Assembly (NCBI GenBank): GCA_947650365.1
Contig: OX393555.1
Location: forward strand, 16,852,251 to 16,916,250
Direction: 5' to 3'
DNA length: 64,000 bases
Source: Chamaelirium japonicum
Taxonomy: Eukaryota > Streptophyta > Magnoliopsida > Liliales > Melanthiaceae
The notes below the pieces were generated by a model. It was not told where the DNA came from and did no database searches. It saw only the letters and a list, made by a program, of their open reading frames with translations. A program made the position numbers and the translations under genes. Shown here piece by piece: positions 32,350 to 43,930 of this stretch (the stretch's first letter is position 1; the number at the start of each line of letters is the position of its first letter).

Positions 32350-32613
32350 TTTGTACCACCACCACCTCATCGTTGTGGGACCATCAGAGCTCCTGAAAGA
32401 TACTATGGAGAAACTTCGATAGTTAATCCAGAGTTTCAGGAGGATGATCCTTAGAGCTACGAAGAAGTAGTGGGAGCTTCCTTTGTACCACCACCACCTC
32501 ATCGTTGTGGGACTATCAGAGCTTCTGAAAGATACTATGGAGAAACTTTGATAGTTAATCCAGAGTTTCAGGAGGATGATCCCTAGAGCTACGAAGAAGT
32601 AGTGGGAGCTTCC
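32350..32613 (+). repeat. 132-bp tandem duplication in copia-1
   Basis: Two copies starting 'tttgtaccaccaccacctca' at 32350 and 32482 cover the pol linker between integrase and RT (protein-like 'VPPPPHRCGTIRAPERYYGE'). The identical arrangement is present in copia-2 at 43056-43320. Confidence 0.9.
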
Positions 32614-32749
32614 GACAGCTCTGACTGACAAAAGACTATGGAGGCAAGCTTACATCAATGTCCCTTGGAACAGTCTTGACACTTATAGCACTATCACCCT
32701 TCAGGGTGTAGGAGGTGTATAAGAAGAGCACCCGGTTAAGACTTAAGTA

Positions 32750-33330
32750 GCTAGATTAGTTACCAAAGGAGAAGGGATTGACTATGTCAAAACCATCTCA
32801 CTGGTAGCTATGCCTAAGTCTATAACGGATCCTCTTAATCCATCACAGCCCATTATAGTTGGGAGATCTGGTTGATGGATGTCAAGACAGTTATTCCCTA
32901 ACGGGAATTTGAAAAAGGACATATGGATGAGAAGCCCCAGGCTTTGTGTCAGTAGGTTAGGAAGATATGGAATGTAAGTTGCAACGGTCCATTTATGGAC
33001 TGATGCAAGCATCCAGGTTGGAATGTCTATTTTGATCAAAAGAATCCGCTCACACGGATTTGATCAGAATGAGGATAAACCAAGTTGGTACAAGAAAGGT
33101 GAAATAGCTACAAGGGTGTATTTAGTACTTTACGTTAACGATATTTTACTGATTGAAAATGATGTAAGAATATTGTTTACGGTAAAGGTTTGTAGTAATC
33201 ACAATTCGATATGAAAGACCCTAATGAGGCGAGTTATGCTCTGGGAATCAAGGTAACTCGAGACAACCAGAGCAAGATTCTCTTGCTGTCACAGGCTACG
33301 CATGAAGATAAGATTCTAGCCAGATTCGTT
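32750..33330 (+). pseudogene. Copia-1 reverse transcriptase remnant
   Basis: Pieces of copia RT in several frames: 'LVTKGEGIDYVKTISLVAMP' near 32757, 'SRQLFPNGNLKKDIWM' near 32880, and 'IRSHGFDQNEDKPSWYKKGE' to 'VYLVLYVNDILLIENDV' near 33040-33170. The catalytic YVDD is YVND here. Stops and frameshifts make a working enzyme impossible. Confidence 0.8.
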
Positions 33331-33689
33331 TTAAGAGGCTAGATATCTATTGCGCAGCAGGAAGATGGGTCGGTTTCAGTCGAACCCGGGTCCAGATCTT
33401 TGGACCGATGTGAAGGGTATACTCAGAAATCCTCGTTAAGTAAGGATTGTGAGTTAGCTTGCACTTCACAGGTCCTGATATCGATTGGACACACATGATC
33501 TGACTTTGGTGTCAGATGTGTGTTTCAGAGAATCGATTTCAGGGATTATTTTTATTTTGGGATTAGAAGCGGTAATTGGTAGAGTGTGAAGCAAGTGCAT
33601 CACAGACTCTACCACAGATGCTTAGCACGTTGTTGCGTGCGAAGTAGTATATCAGGTGGTAAGGCTTAGAAAGTTCTTAGAGAACTTGG

Positions 33690-33950
33690 GACGCGTACCA
33701 GAGGCTCAGTTATCTGTTGTTACAACAGAAGAGCGGTAAGCAAGGTCCAAGGAGACTAGGCACCGCCGTGAGGGGAAACCCATCAAGTACAAACTCCACT
33801 TGATCTGACAGTTATATGAGGAAATGCAAGTAGCGGTACTGAGGTGGAATCTACAGACAATGTTGTCAATTCCTTTAGGGAATTCCTGCAAAGGCTTTTG
33901 GGCAGCATGTAGAAGCTACAGAGCTCAACACCGTTATTCCTCGTTAGACC
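33690..33950 (+). pseudogene. Copia-1 RNase H / C-terminal pol remnant
   Basis: 'KGFWAACRSYRAQHRYSSLD' just before the purine tract resembles the usual end of copia pol, a MGI..CGQHVEA.ELNT-type tail. RNase H core residues were not identified with certainty. Confidence 0.45.
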
Positions 33951-33960
33951 TAGTGGGAGA
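33951..33960 (+). promoter_or_regulatory. Copia-1 polypurine tract
   Basis: 'tagtgggaga' directly before the 3' LTR; it would prime plus-strand DNA synthesis. The same motif inverted lies next to the left LTR of copia-2. Confidence 0.85.
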
Positions 33961-33961
33961 T

Positions 33962-36290
33962 TGTTAGAATTGGTGAGGTCTATAGCTCGTAAAAACCTAG
34001 TGTTTAGCTTTGTATGGTTGATAGTATAGGATTGCATATTGGTACGTACCTTAGTACGTGTTCTGATTACAGAACAGAGAGCCATGGCTACATGGTAATC
34101 CACTTGAGTGGGAGACTCAAGGGACTGGTCCCATGTAACCTAAATACGTTCGCAGCTCTGATAAGGGTTGGTCGCCCTATCAGGATAAGCTGTTGGGATG
34201 ACAGAGCGTAGGTGTCTCCACCACGGTCATTACCAGGCACAGTGTCTGTGGCCGAACAGAACCAACACGGTGCACAGATCGATGAGCAGACATCGGTGCA
34301 CTAAACCGTGTTTCTGCTTAGGGTAAAACGGTCCTAAACCCTGAGGAACCATGTCTGGTGGACTAACCAGTTGTGTGGTGCTTTGGCGCACCAATGTGTG
34401 AGGATCCGGATGAAGTGATCCAAAACCACGGTGTACTGGGTTACCCGGCTGGCGTTGCATCAGCGTGTCACTCCTGCAGGCTATCCACACCCCTAACGGG
34501 AGGTGCGTTCCTTGGTCTGACCTACGTCGTATTAAACCCTGGCCAGGTGGTCATCAGTTGGACTGGTGACGGATCCGGTTGCTCGGAAGAGTAATCGGAG
34601 GTACGATGTATGTGGTCAACCAGGAAGGAATCGAGTCATATGAGCACTCGAGTCTGACGGTATTCTCCACCGCTCGAGTTGCGTCATGGCACCAGTAGAG
34701 GGACAGCGAGTTTACCATACTAAGCGGAGAGCAGGGGTATGTGGGAGAACATAGTAAGTCTGGGGGGATTGGAGTGCAGCCTGCGTCGCACTCTGGGTGG
34801 CTACGCAGGTTAACTCGGACTCAGAGGATCGATGGTACACTCGGGTAGTGTGTCGATCGAGTCTGAGTTGGAAGCCATGAACCCTGGTCCCTGAAGGTTC
34901 CACCTTATCGACATTATGTACGGTTCTTATACCATCTCCTCGAAACACAGAACGTAGTTAGAGGAAGCGAGAAGTCCAAGCATACGCTCCGTGAGTGCTT
35001 CGCACTAGTGCACGGTAGATGCGTAGCTACGTGTGTGCACTAAGGGGAAACCCTAGGTTAGTGCAGAGACACATGTAGCAATTCCTTGTCATAAGTGGAC
35101 TTTGCCACATAGGTGCGATGCACCGGGACATGTTGCGAGTTGACTAGTTGACTTCACTAGGGGCACCCTATGGGAACCTCAGAGAATAGTGAAATCACTG
35201 GTGCACTTCACTTATGTGTGCCTTGTAAAGTCTCGTACACGAGGAACGGCCAACTAGTGACATAAGGGCGTTTTGGTCATACCATGCGCCACTATGCACT
35301 AAGGGGGCCGGCCCTAAGTGTTGAGAGACTGGTCAAGGCCGGCCCCATTAGTTTCGGGAGGTTGTTGCCTCCGATGAAGGGGCCGGTTATGAGGCGCAGA
35401 AAACGGGCTGGTTTTGACCGTTTTCGAAAACAAGGAAAGGATAGAGATAAAGAAGAGATATATAGGGATAAGGTTTGAATCTATCATCCTTATCCATACT
35501 GTCCTTATCCATATGAATAGGCCGGCCCTATATATGAGAAGGAGAGAGAGGGTGCACGAAATTAATAGAGCCATGCAAGCCCTAGGGCCGGCCATGGCAT
35601 GGGGAAACCCTAGCCGCCCCCTCTCCTCTCTTCGCATCTCCTCTCTCGTCTCTCTCTCCCTTGCTTGCGCCATTGGATGGCGACTCGTCTTCCTCACGTG
35701 GTGTTTTGTAGAAGGAGAAGGCTCATCGTATGGAGGCACTCAGAGATCCATCGATAAGGTGCCGTGCATCGTGTGAGATCGGGTGAACTAGAAGGCATCT
35801 CCCGCAACCTTTTGCTGTCCAGAATCTGCACAAAAAATTAACGTTGTTTCTGCGATTCCGGGAGCTACAGAAGTCCAAACGACGTGAAACTTGTTGGAAA
35901 AGTTGCGTCTCGAAGTTGGCTACCTGCAGTCCGAATTTCAGCCCAATCGGAGTTCGAAGCAGAAAGTTATGTCCATCGCACCGAAGCTATGTCGAGCAGA
36001 TCCGTAGCCCGTCTCCATCGACAAAGAAGAAATTTGTCGCGGTGAAAGATTCCGCACGCAGGTATGACCTCTAACAAGTAGATCTAACATAATTAGAACA
36101 TGCATTCATGCTAGTTTGTTCTTTCGCGTTAGATCATCGTTAGGGGTTCGCGTAGTTGCCATGCTAGATTCATACACGCATATGTAGATCGTTTCGATAA
36201 AAATTTTGATATGTAACGCACACCGCTCACGGTCCTCGGACCTTCACTTTGCTTCCGCTGCGGGCCTCTACCATGGATTTATATCCAAAA
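33962..36290 (+). repeat. Copia-1 3' LTR
   Basis: 2,329 bp, the same length as the 5' LTR. About five base differences were seen by eye (for example 'tgcattcc'/'tgcgttcc', 'tatgccg'/'tacgtcg', 'atcgacaag'/'atcgataag', 'ggccagccc'/'ggccggccc'). It also ends in AA. Confidence 0.95.
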
Positions 36291-36295
36291 AATAC
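36291..36295. repeat. Target-site duplication of copia-1, right copy (AATAC)
   Basis: Second copy of AATAC; gypsy sequence resumes after it. Confidence 0.93.
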
Positions 36296-37461
36296 TTCAA
36301 AGGAAACTGCCCTGCTATGCCTTTCAAGGAGTAGATCTATATTTCAGATCGTACAATGGGATATTACTCAAATGCATAGGTCCTTTGCAAGCAAAGACGA
36401 TCTTATTCGACATCCATTCCGGAGCCTACGGGAATCATTCGGGAGGAAGATCTCTTGAAGCCAAGACAAAGTTGCAAGGTTACTACTGGCCAACAATGGC
36501 AAGAGACGCTCACCAAGTGGTTCAAAGATGAGAGCCTTGCCAGTGACATGCTCGAGCTATACATCTCCCGGCAGACGAGCTTCATCAGTTGACAAGTCCA
36601 TGGCCATTCCATCAATGGGGGTTGGACTTCTTAGGTCCTTTCCCACCAACACCAAGTAAGAAGAAGTATCTACTCCTAGTAACGGATTACTTCACCAAGT
36701 GGGTTGAAGCAGTGCCACTCTTCCGAGAAACTGACGATGAAGTCATCAAGTTCATCAGGCACAATATCTTCTCGAGGTTTGGCACGCCACAAGTCCTAGT
36801 TGTTGACAATGGAGCCCAATTCGACTCCGACAAGTTCCGGGAGTTCTGTCTGAATAATGGAATCAAGCTTTTCTACTCAACTCCAAGATACCCTCAGTGC
36901 AATGATCAAGCTGAAGCCTCAAACAGAGCTATTTTGGGTATACTCAAAAAGAAACTTGATAACAAGAAAGGATTGTGGGAGCAAGTCCTACCAGAAGTTC
37001 TGTGGGGTTATCGAACAACTCCGAGAAGATCAACTGGGTTCTCACCCTTCCGTCTAACCTATGGGTCCGAAGTAGTGCTCCCAACAGAAAACATATCAAG
37101 TACTTTGAAGACCAGAGCAATCGAAGAAAGAATCAATGAAGAACTTCGAGCCAATGATCTAGATTTCTCTGAAGAATTACGAGATCGAGCAACCGTTCGT
37201 ATCGCCAAGTATCAACAGAAGATCAAACAAGCCTACGATCAAAAGGTCTACAAGAGACAGTTCCCAATTGGCAGCCTGGTCTTTAGAGCAATTTTCTACA
37301 ACACCAGAGAACACAGCAGCGGAAAACTAGCTCCCAACTGGAAAGGTCCATACATCGTCGAATCAGTAGGAGGCAAGGGATCATATCGACTGATTTCGCC
37401 AGAAGGAGACAGACTACCTCGGGCTTGGAATGCTAGACATCTCAAAATGTTCTATCCATGA
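36296..37461 (+). pseudogene. Gypsy integrase, 3' portion of pol
   Basis: Inserts element DNA into the host chromosome. The HHCC finger starts in 'HSGAYGNHSGGRSLEAK', but its first Cys codon is now TGA (36529), with another TGA at 36544. The frame is then open from 36547 to the natural stop at 37459-37461. The catalytic Asp-Asp-Glu is present: 'WGLDFLGPFPP', 'LVVDNGAQFDSDKF' and 'QCNDQAEASNRAIL'. The C-terminal part ends 'PRAWNARHLKMFYP', the usual end of Tat pol. The domain was separated from its upstream part by copia-1. Confidence 0.92.
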
Positions 37462-38133
37462 TGTAAATTCCATGATGAATAAAGATTGCTTTCAAATGTT
37501 CTTCTCAACTCAAATTCTGGAGCAGTTTCAAGTTAACTACCTTCAAAGTTCCAAATTATCTACATTCAAATTGCATGGTCGTTTAACAAGTTTGGGTGCT
37601 TGAGTTGTGACCCAACCCCTTACAGGCAGATGTTAAACGGTTTTGGGTTATAATACAAAACAACATTCAAGTCACTAGGTCAATTTAACAGGTCTAGGAG
37701 CTTGTGTTGCGACACTACCCCTTACTTACAAATGTTGAATGACCTTCAATTTCAATATCGTCTAACATGTTTGGGTGCTTGAGTTGCGACTCAACCCCTC
37801 ATATACAAATGTTAAACAATTTCAAGTTGTGCTACAACACAACCTTCAATTTTCAAATTACTTAACAAGTTTGGGTGATCGAGTTGCGACTCGGCCCCTT
37901 ACATTCAAGTGTTTATATATATTCAAACATTCCAAGACCATCCAGAACACAACATTCAAAGATATTCAACACAAGAGACAAGCAATTTCAAACAACAAAA
38001 AGATATCTTTATTTTTCAAAATTGCCAAGTACAGGAGTGAACTTCTATATGCGCAAAGCTTACAGATACAACAACAAGAGAAAAGAAGTAAAGTACATCA
38101 AGATTTTGCCACGCTTGGAGCACGCGACCTCTC
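37462..38133 (+). repeat. Gypsy 3' region with about 100-bp tandem repeats
   Basis: Four diverged copies of a block around 'gtttgggtgcttgagttgcg' followed by ACTCAACCCCTTAC lie near 37590, 37685, 37770 and 37875, about 90-105 bp apart. Tandem repeats between pol and the 3' LTR are common in Tat elements. No plus-strand gene. Confidence 0.75.
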
Positions 38134-38884
38134 TCATTCAGATCCACCACGAGCCTTGCTCGCCGTAGATGCCTTCGAAGATTGGATGCTGCTAGCTTGA
38201 ACCCTGAGAGCTTCAACCGCTTTCTCTGCCGTGGACCTGAAGCTCTCACATTCAGCACGAGTCTACTCCAGCTCCTTTGTGAAGGTCTCCTCCTTGGCAG
38301 CAAGCGCTGCTTCCTTGGCGGCGAGCGCAGCTTCTTTGGCAGCCAGCTGATCCTTCAGCTTCTTTATTTCAAGCGCGCGCTCAATGGACAAAGTCTCGAT
38401 CTTGTAGAATCGATTCTTCAGCTGCTCAAGCTCATGGCCTTGAGCCACATAGCTATCATGCCAGCTCTTGCTCTCGATCTTCTCCTTGCGGAGAGCCTCC
38501 TTCTTTTCCGCAAGAGCTTCTTTTCTAGCAAACAAAAGCTCCTTCAGCTTGGCCTTCTCTTCGTTAGCGGCCTCCAGTTCGGTCGTTAAACGGGATACCT
38601 CAGATGAAGCACCCCGTTCTCCGACCCTTCTGAAGAGCCGCGTAGCAAACTTCAGGACAGCTGAATTTTGCAAACGGCCAACAGAAAAGAGTTAGAAATA
38701 ATTTCTGAAGATACAATTCACGGATGAAGTCAAGCTGATGCACTTACCACTACTTCAAGCCTGTTGTAGGCCTCTTCGATCGTAGCCTCCGGAAGGTTGC
38801 AAAGCTTCTGGATGACTGGAGTTGGGTGGTTGATATCAACCTCATCCAAGTTCTTCAAGAGTTGAGCCGTGCCAGTAGGAGCAT
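38134..38884 (-). pseudogene. Antisense accessory ORF of the Tat element (coiled-coil protein)
   Basis: On the strand opposite to gag-pol. Exon 1 (38884-38748) gives 'APTGTAQLLKNLDEVDINHP' and 'LCNLPEATIEEAYNRLEV'. Donor gtaagt at 38747 and acceptor 'aattcag' at 38661 bound an 87-bp intron. Exon 2 (38660-38134) gives a long Lys/Glu/Ala-rich coiled coil ('SRLTTELEAANEEKAKLKEL', three repeats of 'AAKEAAL'). A TAG at 38263 interrupts it and the frame then runs on to TGA at 38134. The exon phases do not match exactly, so there is an indel or another splice site. The 5' part is lost at the LTR-C insertion. Antisense ORFs here are known in Retand/Tat elements; their role is unknown. Confidence 0.7.
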
Positions 38885-38947
38885 CTACAATCAATACAGA
38901 AATTCAAAGAGTTAGAATATTTTAAACATCGAATCTTACGTCAAAGG

Positions 38948-39377
38948 TGTTGGAATTGGGTTCCGCTAATCAGAGTCGCAGCAAAAGTAAAAAAAAGATC
39001 CAAAAATCATACGGTGTATGTTTCATTATAATTCGTGATACAAAACAATCTACATACAAATCTATGATCTTAGCATATGTGCAGACACCCTAAAGGCATA
39101 CTACGATCTACGGAAGACATGCATGCATCTACTTAGGTGTTTAGATTCATCATACCTTATGGATCTATGATCCAGAGATTACGGAACGATGAAGAACCGC
39201 ACTTGAATCGCAAGGGAAACTGTCGGATAACACCTTGTCCTTTGCGAATTGAAGAATCCTCGAAATCCCGTCTCTGAGTGCAAGGATTTCGAGCCGACGG
39301 AAGAATCCGTTGCGAAGACGATGGTGAGCCTCGAGATTTTCTCCTCCTCTTTCTCCTTTCTTCCTTCTCCTTCCTTC
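38948..39377 (-). repeat. LTR-C, left piece (related copia family)
   Basis: It begins TGTTGGAATTGGGTTCCGC, the inverse of a '...TTCCAACA' LTR end, inside the gypsy 3' region. It is interrupted at 39377 by copia-2 and resumes at 49432. Similar in layout to the copia-1/2 LTRs but clearly diverged. Whether it is a solo LTR or part of a full element lies outside the window. Confidence 0.7.
39373..39377. repeat. Target-site duplication of copia-2, left copy (CCTTC)
   Basis: CCTTC directly before the LTR; repeated at 49427-49431. Confidence 0.93.
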
Positions 39378-41706
39378 TGTTGGATGTAAATCCATGGTAG
39401 AGGCACGCAGCGGAAGCAAAGTGAAGGTCCGAGGACCGTGAGCGGTGTGCGTTACATATCAAAATTTTCATCGAAACGATCTACATATGCGTGTATGAAT
39501 CTAGCATGGCAACTACGTGAACCCCTAACGATGATCTAACGCGAAAGAACAAACTAGCATGAATGCATGTTCTAATTATGTTAGATCTACTTGTTAGAGG
39601 TCATACCTGCGTGCGGAATCTTTCACCACGACAAATTTCTTCTTTGTCGATGGAGACGGGCTACGGATCTGCTTGACATAGCTTCGGTGCGACGGCCATA
39701 ACTTTCTGCTCCGAACTCCGATTGGGCTGGAATTTGGACTGAAGGTAGCCAACTTCGAGACGCAACTTTTCCAACAAGTTTCACGTCGTTTGGACTTCTG
39801 TAGCTCCCGGAATCGCAGAAACAACGTTGATTTTCTGTGCAGATTCTGGACAGCAAAAGGTTGCGGGAGACGCCTTCTAGTTCACCCGATCTCACACGAT
39901 GCACGGCACCTCGTCGATGGATCTCTGAGTGCCTCCATACGACGAGCCTTCTCCTTCTACAAAACACCACGTGAGGAAGACGAGTCGCCATCCAATGGCG
40001 CAAGCGAGGGAGAGAGAGACGAGAGAGGAGATGCGAAGAGAGGAGAGGGGGCGGCTAGGGTTTCCCCATGCCATGGCCGGCCCTAGGGCTTGCATGGCTC
40101 TATTAATTTCGTGCACCCTCTCTCTCCTTATCATATATATAGCCGGCCTATCCATATGGATAAGGACAGTATGGATAAGGATGATTGATTCAAGCCTTAT
40201 CCCTATATATCTCTTCTTTATCTCTATCCTTTCCTTGTTTTCGAAAACGGTCAAAACCAGCCCGTTTTCTGCGCCTCATAACCGGCCCCTTCATCGGAGG
40301 CAACAACCTCCCGAAACTAATGGGGCCGGCCTTGACCAGTCTCTCAACACTTAGGGCCGGCCCCCTTAGTGCATAGTGGCGCATGGTATGACCAAAACGC
40401 CCTTATGTCACTAGTTGGCCGTTCCTCGTGTACGAGACTTTACAAGGCACACGTAAGTGAAGTGCACCAGTGATTTCACTATTCTCTGAGGTTCCCATAG
40501 GGTGCCCCTAGTGAAGTCAACTAGTCAACTCGCAACATGTCCCGGTGCATCGCACCTATGTGGCAAAGTCCACTTATGACAAGGAATTGCTACATGTGTC
40601 TCTGCACTAACCTAGGGTTTCCCCTTAGTGCACACACGTAGCTACGCATCTACCGTGCACTAGTGCGAAGCACTCACGGAGCGTATGCTTGGACTTCTCG
40701 CTTCCTCTAACTACGTTCTGTGTTTCGAGGAGATGGTATAAGAACCATACATAATGTCGATAAGGTGGAACCTTCAGGGACCAGGGTTCATGGCTTCCAA
40801 CTCAGACTCGATCGACACACTACCCGAGTGTACCATCGATCCTCTGAGTCCGAGTTAACCTGCGTAGCCACCCAGAGTGCGACGCAGGCTGCACTCCAAT
40901 TCCCCCAGACTTACTATGTTCTCTCTCATACCCCTGCTCTCCGCTTAGTATGGTAAACTCGCTGTCCCTCCACTGGTGCCATGATGCAACTCGAGCGGTG
41001 GAGAATACCGTCAGACTCGAGTGCTCATATGACTCGGTTCCTTCCAGGTTGACCACATACATCGTACCTCCGATTACTCTGACGAGCAAGCGGATCCGTC
41101 ATCAGTCCAACTGATGACCACCTGGCCAGGGTTTAATACGACGTAGGTCAGACCAAGGAACGCACCTCCCGTTAGGGGTGTGGATAGCCTGCAGGAGTGA
41201 CACGCTGATGCAACGCCAGCCGGGTAACCCAGTACACCGTGGTTTTGGATCACTGCATCCGGATCCTCACACATTGGTGCGCCAAAGCACCACACAACTG
41301 GTTAGTCCACCAGACATGGCTCCTCAGGGTTTAGGACCGTTTTACCCTAAGCAGAAACACGGTTTAGTGCACCGGTGTCTACTCACCGATCTGTGCACCG
41401 TGTTGGTTCCGTTCGACCACAGACACTGTGCCTGGTAATGACCGTGGTGGAGACACCCACGCTCTGTCATCCCAACAGCTTATCCTGATAGGGCGACCAA
41501 CCCTAATCAGAGCTGCGAACGTATTTAGGTTACATGGGACCAATCCATTGAGTCTCCCACTCAAGTGGATTACCATGTAGCCATGGCTCTCTGTTCTGTA
41601 ATCAGAACACGTACTAAGGTACGTACCAATATGCATTCCTATACTATCAACCATACAAAGCTAAACACTAGGTTTTTACGAGCTATAGACCTCACCAATT
41701 CTAACA
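39378..41706 (-). repeat. Copia-2 3' LTR
   Basis: Left in the window because the element is on the minus strand. Begins 'tgttggatgtaaatccatgg' and ends 'ctcaccaattctaaca'. Confidence 0.95.
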
Positions 41707-41708
41707 AT

Positions 41709-41717
41709 CTCCCACTA
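41709..41717 (-). promoter_or_regulatory. Copia-2 polypurine tract
   Basis: 'ctcccacta' on the plus strand is 'tagtgggag' on the element strand, next to the 3' LTR. Confidence 0.8.
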
Positions 41718-42379
41718 GGTCTAACGAGGAATAACGGTGTTGAGCTCTGTAGCTTCTACATGCTGCCCAAAAGCCTTTGCAGGAATTCCCTAAAGGAATT
41801 GGCAACATTGTCTGTAGATTCCACCTCAGTACCGCTACTTGCATTTCCTCCTATAACTGTCAGATCAAGTGGAGTTTGTACTTGATGGGTTTCCCCTCAC
41901 GGCGGTGCCTAGTCTCCTTGGACCTTGCTTACCGCTCTTCTGTTGTAACAACAGATAACTGAGCCTCTGGTACGCGTCCCAAGTTCTCTAAGAACTTCCT
42001 AAGCCTTACCACCTGATATACTACTTCGCACGCAACAACGTGCTAAGCATCTGTGGTAGAGTCTGTGATGCACTTGCTTCACACTCTACCAACTACCGCT
42101 TCTAATCCCAAGATAAAAATAATCCCTGAAATCGATTTTCTGGTACATACATCTGACACCAAAGTCAGATCCTGTGTGTCCAATCGATATCAGGACCTGT
42201 GAAGTGCAAGCTAACTCACAATCCTTACTTAATGAGGATTTCTGAGTATACCCTTCACATCGGTCCAGAGATCTGGACCCGGGTTCGACTGAAACCGACC
42301 CATCTTCCTGCTGTGCAATAGATATCTAGCCTCGTAAACCGAATCTGGCTAGAATCTTATCTTCATGTGTAGCCTGTGA

Positions 42380-42920
42380 CAGCAAAAGAATCTTGCTCTG
42401 GTTATCTCGAGTTACCTTGATTCCCAGAGCATAACTCGCCTCACTAGGGTCTTTCACATCGAATTGTGATGACTACAAACCTTTATCGTAAACAATATTC
42501 CTACATCATTTTCAATCAGTAGAATATCGTTAACGTAAAGTACTAAATATACCCTTGTAGCTATTTCACCTTTCCTGTACCATCTTGGTTTATCCTCATT
42601 CTGATCAAATCCGTATGAGCGGATTCCCTTGATCAAAATAGATATTCCAACTTGGATGCTTGCATCAGTCCATAAATGGACCGTTGCAACTTGCATTCCA
42701 TATCTTCCTAACCTACTGACACAAAGCCTGGGGCTACTCATCCATATGTCCTTTTTTCAAATTCCCGTTAAGGAATAACTGTCTTGACATCCATCAACCA
42801 GATCTCCCAACTATAATGGGCTGTGATGGATTAAGAGGATCCGTTATAGACTTAGGCATAGCTACCAGTGAGATGGTTTTGACATAGTCAATCCCTTCTC
42901 CTTTGGTAACTAATCTAGAT
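42380..42920 (-). pseudogene. Copia-2 reverse transcriptase remnant
   Basis: The 95-codon frame at 42454-42741 contains 'IRSYGFDQNEDKPRWYRKGE' and 'LVLYVNDILLIENDVGILF', again YVND instead of YVDD. Further remnants to about 42920 correspond to 'LVTKGEGIDYVK' of copia-1. Same breaks as copia-1. Confidence 0.8.
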
Positions 42921-43055
42921 ACTTAAGTCTTAACCAGGTGCTCTTCTTATACACCTCCTACACCCTGAAGGGTGATAGTGCTATAAGTGTCAAGACTGTT
43001 CCAAGGGACATTGATGTAAGCTTGCCTCCATGGTCTTTTGTCAGTCAGAGCTGTC

Positions 43056-43320
43056 GGAAGCTCCCACTACTTCTTCGTAGCTCTAGGGATCATCCTCCTG
43101 AAACTCTGGATTAACTATCAAAGTTTCTCCATAGTATCTTTCAGGAGCTCTGATGGTCCCACAACGATGAGGTGGTGGTGGTACAAAGGAAGCTCCCACT
43201 ACTTCTTCGTAGCTCTAAGGATCATCCTCCTGAAACTCTGGATTAACTATCGAAGTTTCTCCATAGTATCTTTCAGGAGCTCTGATGGTCCCACAACAAT
43301 GAGGTGGTGGTGGTACAAAG
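43056..43320 (-). repeat. 132-bp tandem duplication in copia-2
   Basis: Two copies starting 'ggaagctcccactacttctt' at 43056 and 43188, the inverse of the copia-1 duplication. Confidence 0.9.
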
Positions 43321-43639
43321 TGAATCGTTTCTACAATACCTGGTATACTAGTTTCTTTTATCATCTACTCCCACTACGTTTTTCAAATGCGCACTCTCTA
43401 CCAGTACCCAGTAGTTCACCCAGAACTACCTTACTGATAAACTTATGGTCTTATAATATAATCTTGATCTAGGTAGATGGTGTTCGTAGAAACGATTACC
43501 TTCCTAACCTCAAGATCATAAAACAGTCCATCTTATGCCTCCTAAGGATAACCTACAAACAGATATACCTGGAACTACATCTCCATCTCATCCCTCTTGT
43601 CGTTTTGCACAAGTGCAGGACAACTCTATATCTCGAGAC

Positions 43640-43930
43640 ACTATAGTGTCAGCTTTCGCTTAGACCATAGCTCTCTATAGGTCTGAGGTACTGATCTAGA
43701 TGAGAGATAGTTTCAGATATAAGCTACTGTTTTAAGGTACAACCCCACCAAAGGTGGGTAGTACATTTGGCAATATTCATCATACTACGGACCATGTCAA
43801 ACAGGGTCTGATTCCTTCTCTCGGAGACTTCATTCTGACGTTTCATCCTAGGAGCATTTAACTGGGAGATAATCCCATGCTCCTTCAGGATCCTATGGAA
43901 CCCATCCGACAGGTTCTCATTCCCTCGATT
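43640..43930 (-). pseudogene. Copia-2 integrase remnant
   Basis: Inverse of the copia-1 integrase remnant: the ERRNRTL-like block near 43800-43825, then 'ttaaaacagtagctt' on the element strand, giving the same in-frame TAG as copia-1. Confidence 0.7.

Larger units (their letters stand above)
26244..36290 (+). mobile_element. Ty1/copia retrotransposon copia-1, recent, coding region broken
   Basis: 10,047 bp with two 2,329-bp LTRs in direct orientation, a tRNA-iMet primer-binding site, a purine tract and an AATAC target duplication. The LTRs differ at only about five places by eye (all transitions), so the insertion is young. The 5.4-kb interior has recognisable but stop-riddled pieces of gag, integrase, RT and the final pol segment. 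The same broken interior is present in copia-2, so the damage predates both insertions. Ends are TG...AA instead of TG...CA. Confidence 0.93.
20461..38947 (+). mobile_element. Ty3/gypsy retrotransposon, Tat clade, interrupted and truncated in view
   Basis: Parts in order: 5' LTR (left end uncertain, right end about 21356), primer-binding site, gag, protease, RT, RNase H, a second RNase H, [copia-1 at 26244-36290], integrase, a repeat-bearing 3' region and an antisense accessory ORF. A second RNase H plus an antisense ORF after integrase are known marks of the Tat/Retand group. The body is cut at 38947 by another LTR, and its 3' LTR is not in the window. Coding regions carry several nonsense codons and a frameshift, so it is dead. 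Confidence 0.85.

Noticed and set aside
32197-32631. 144-codon minus-strand ORF (and its copy at 43038-43472)
   Set aside because: Antisense shadow of the 132-bp duplication in the copia pol linker.
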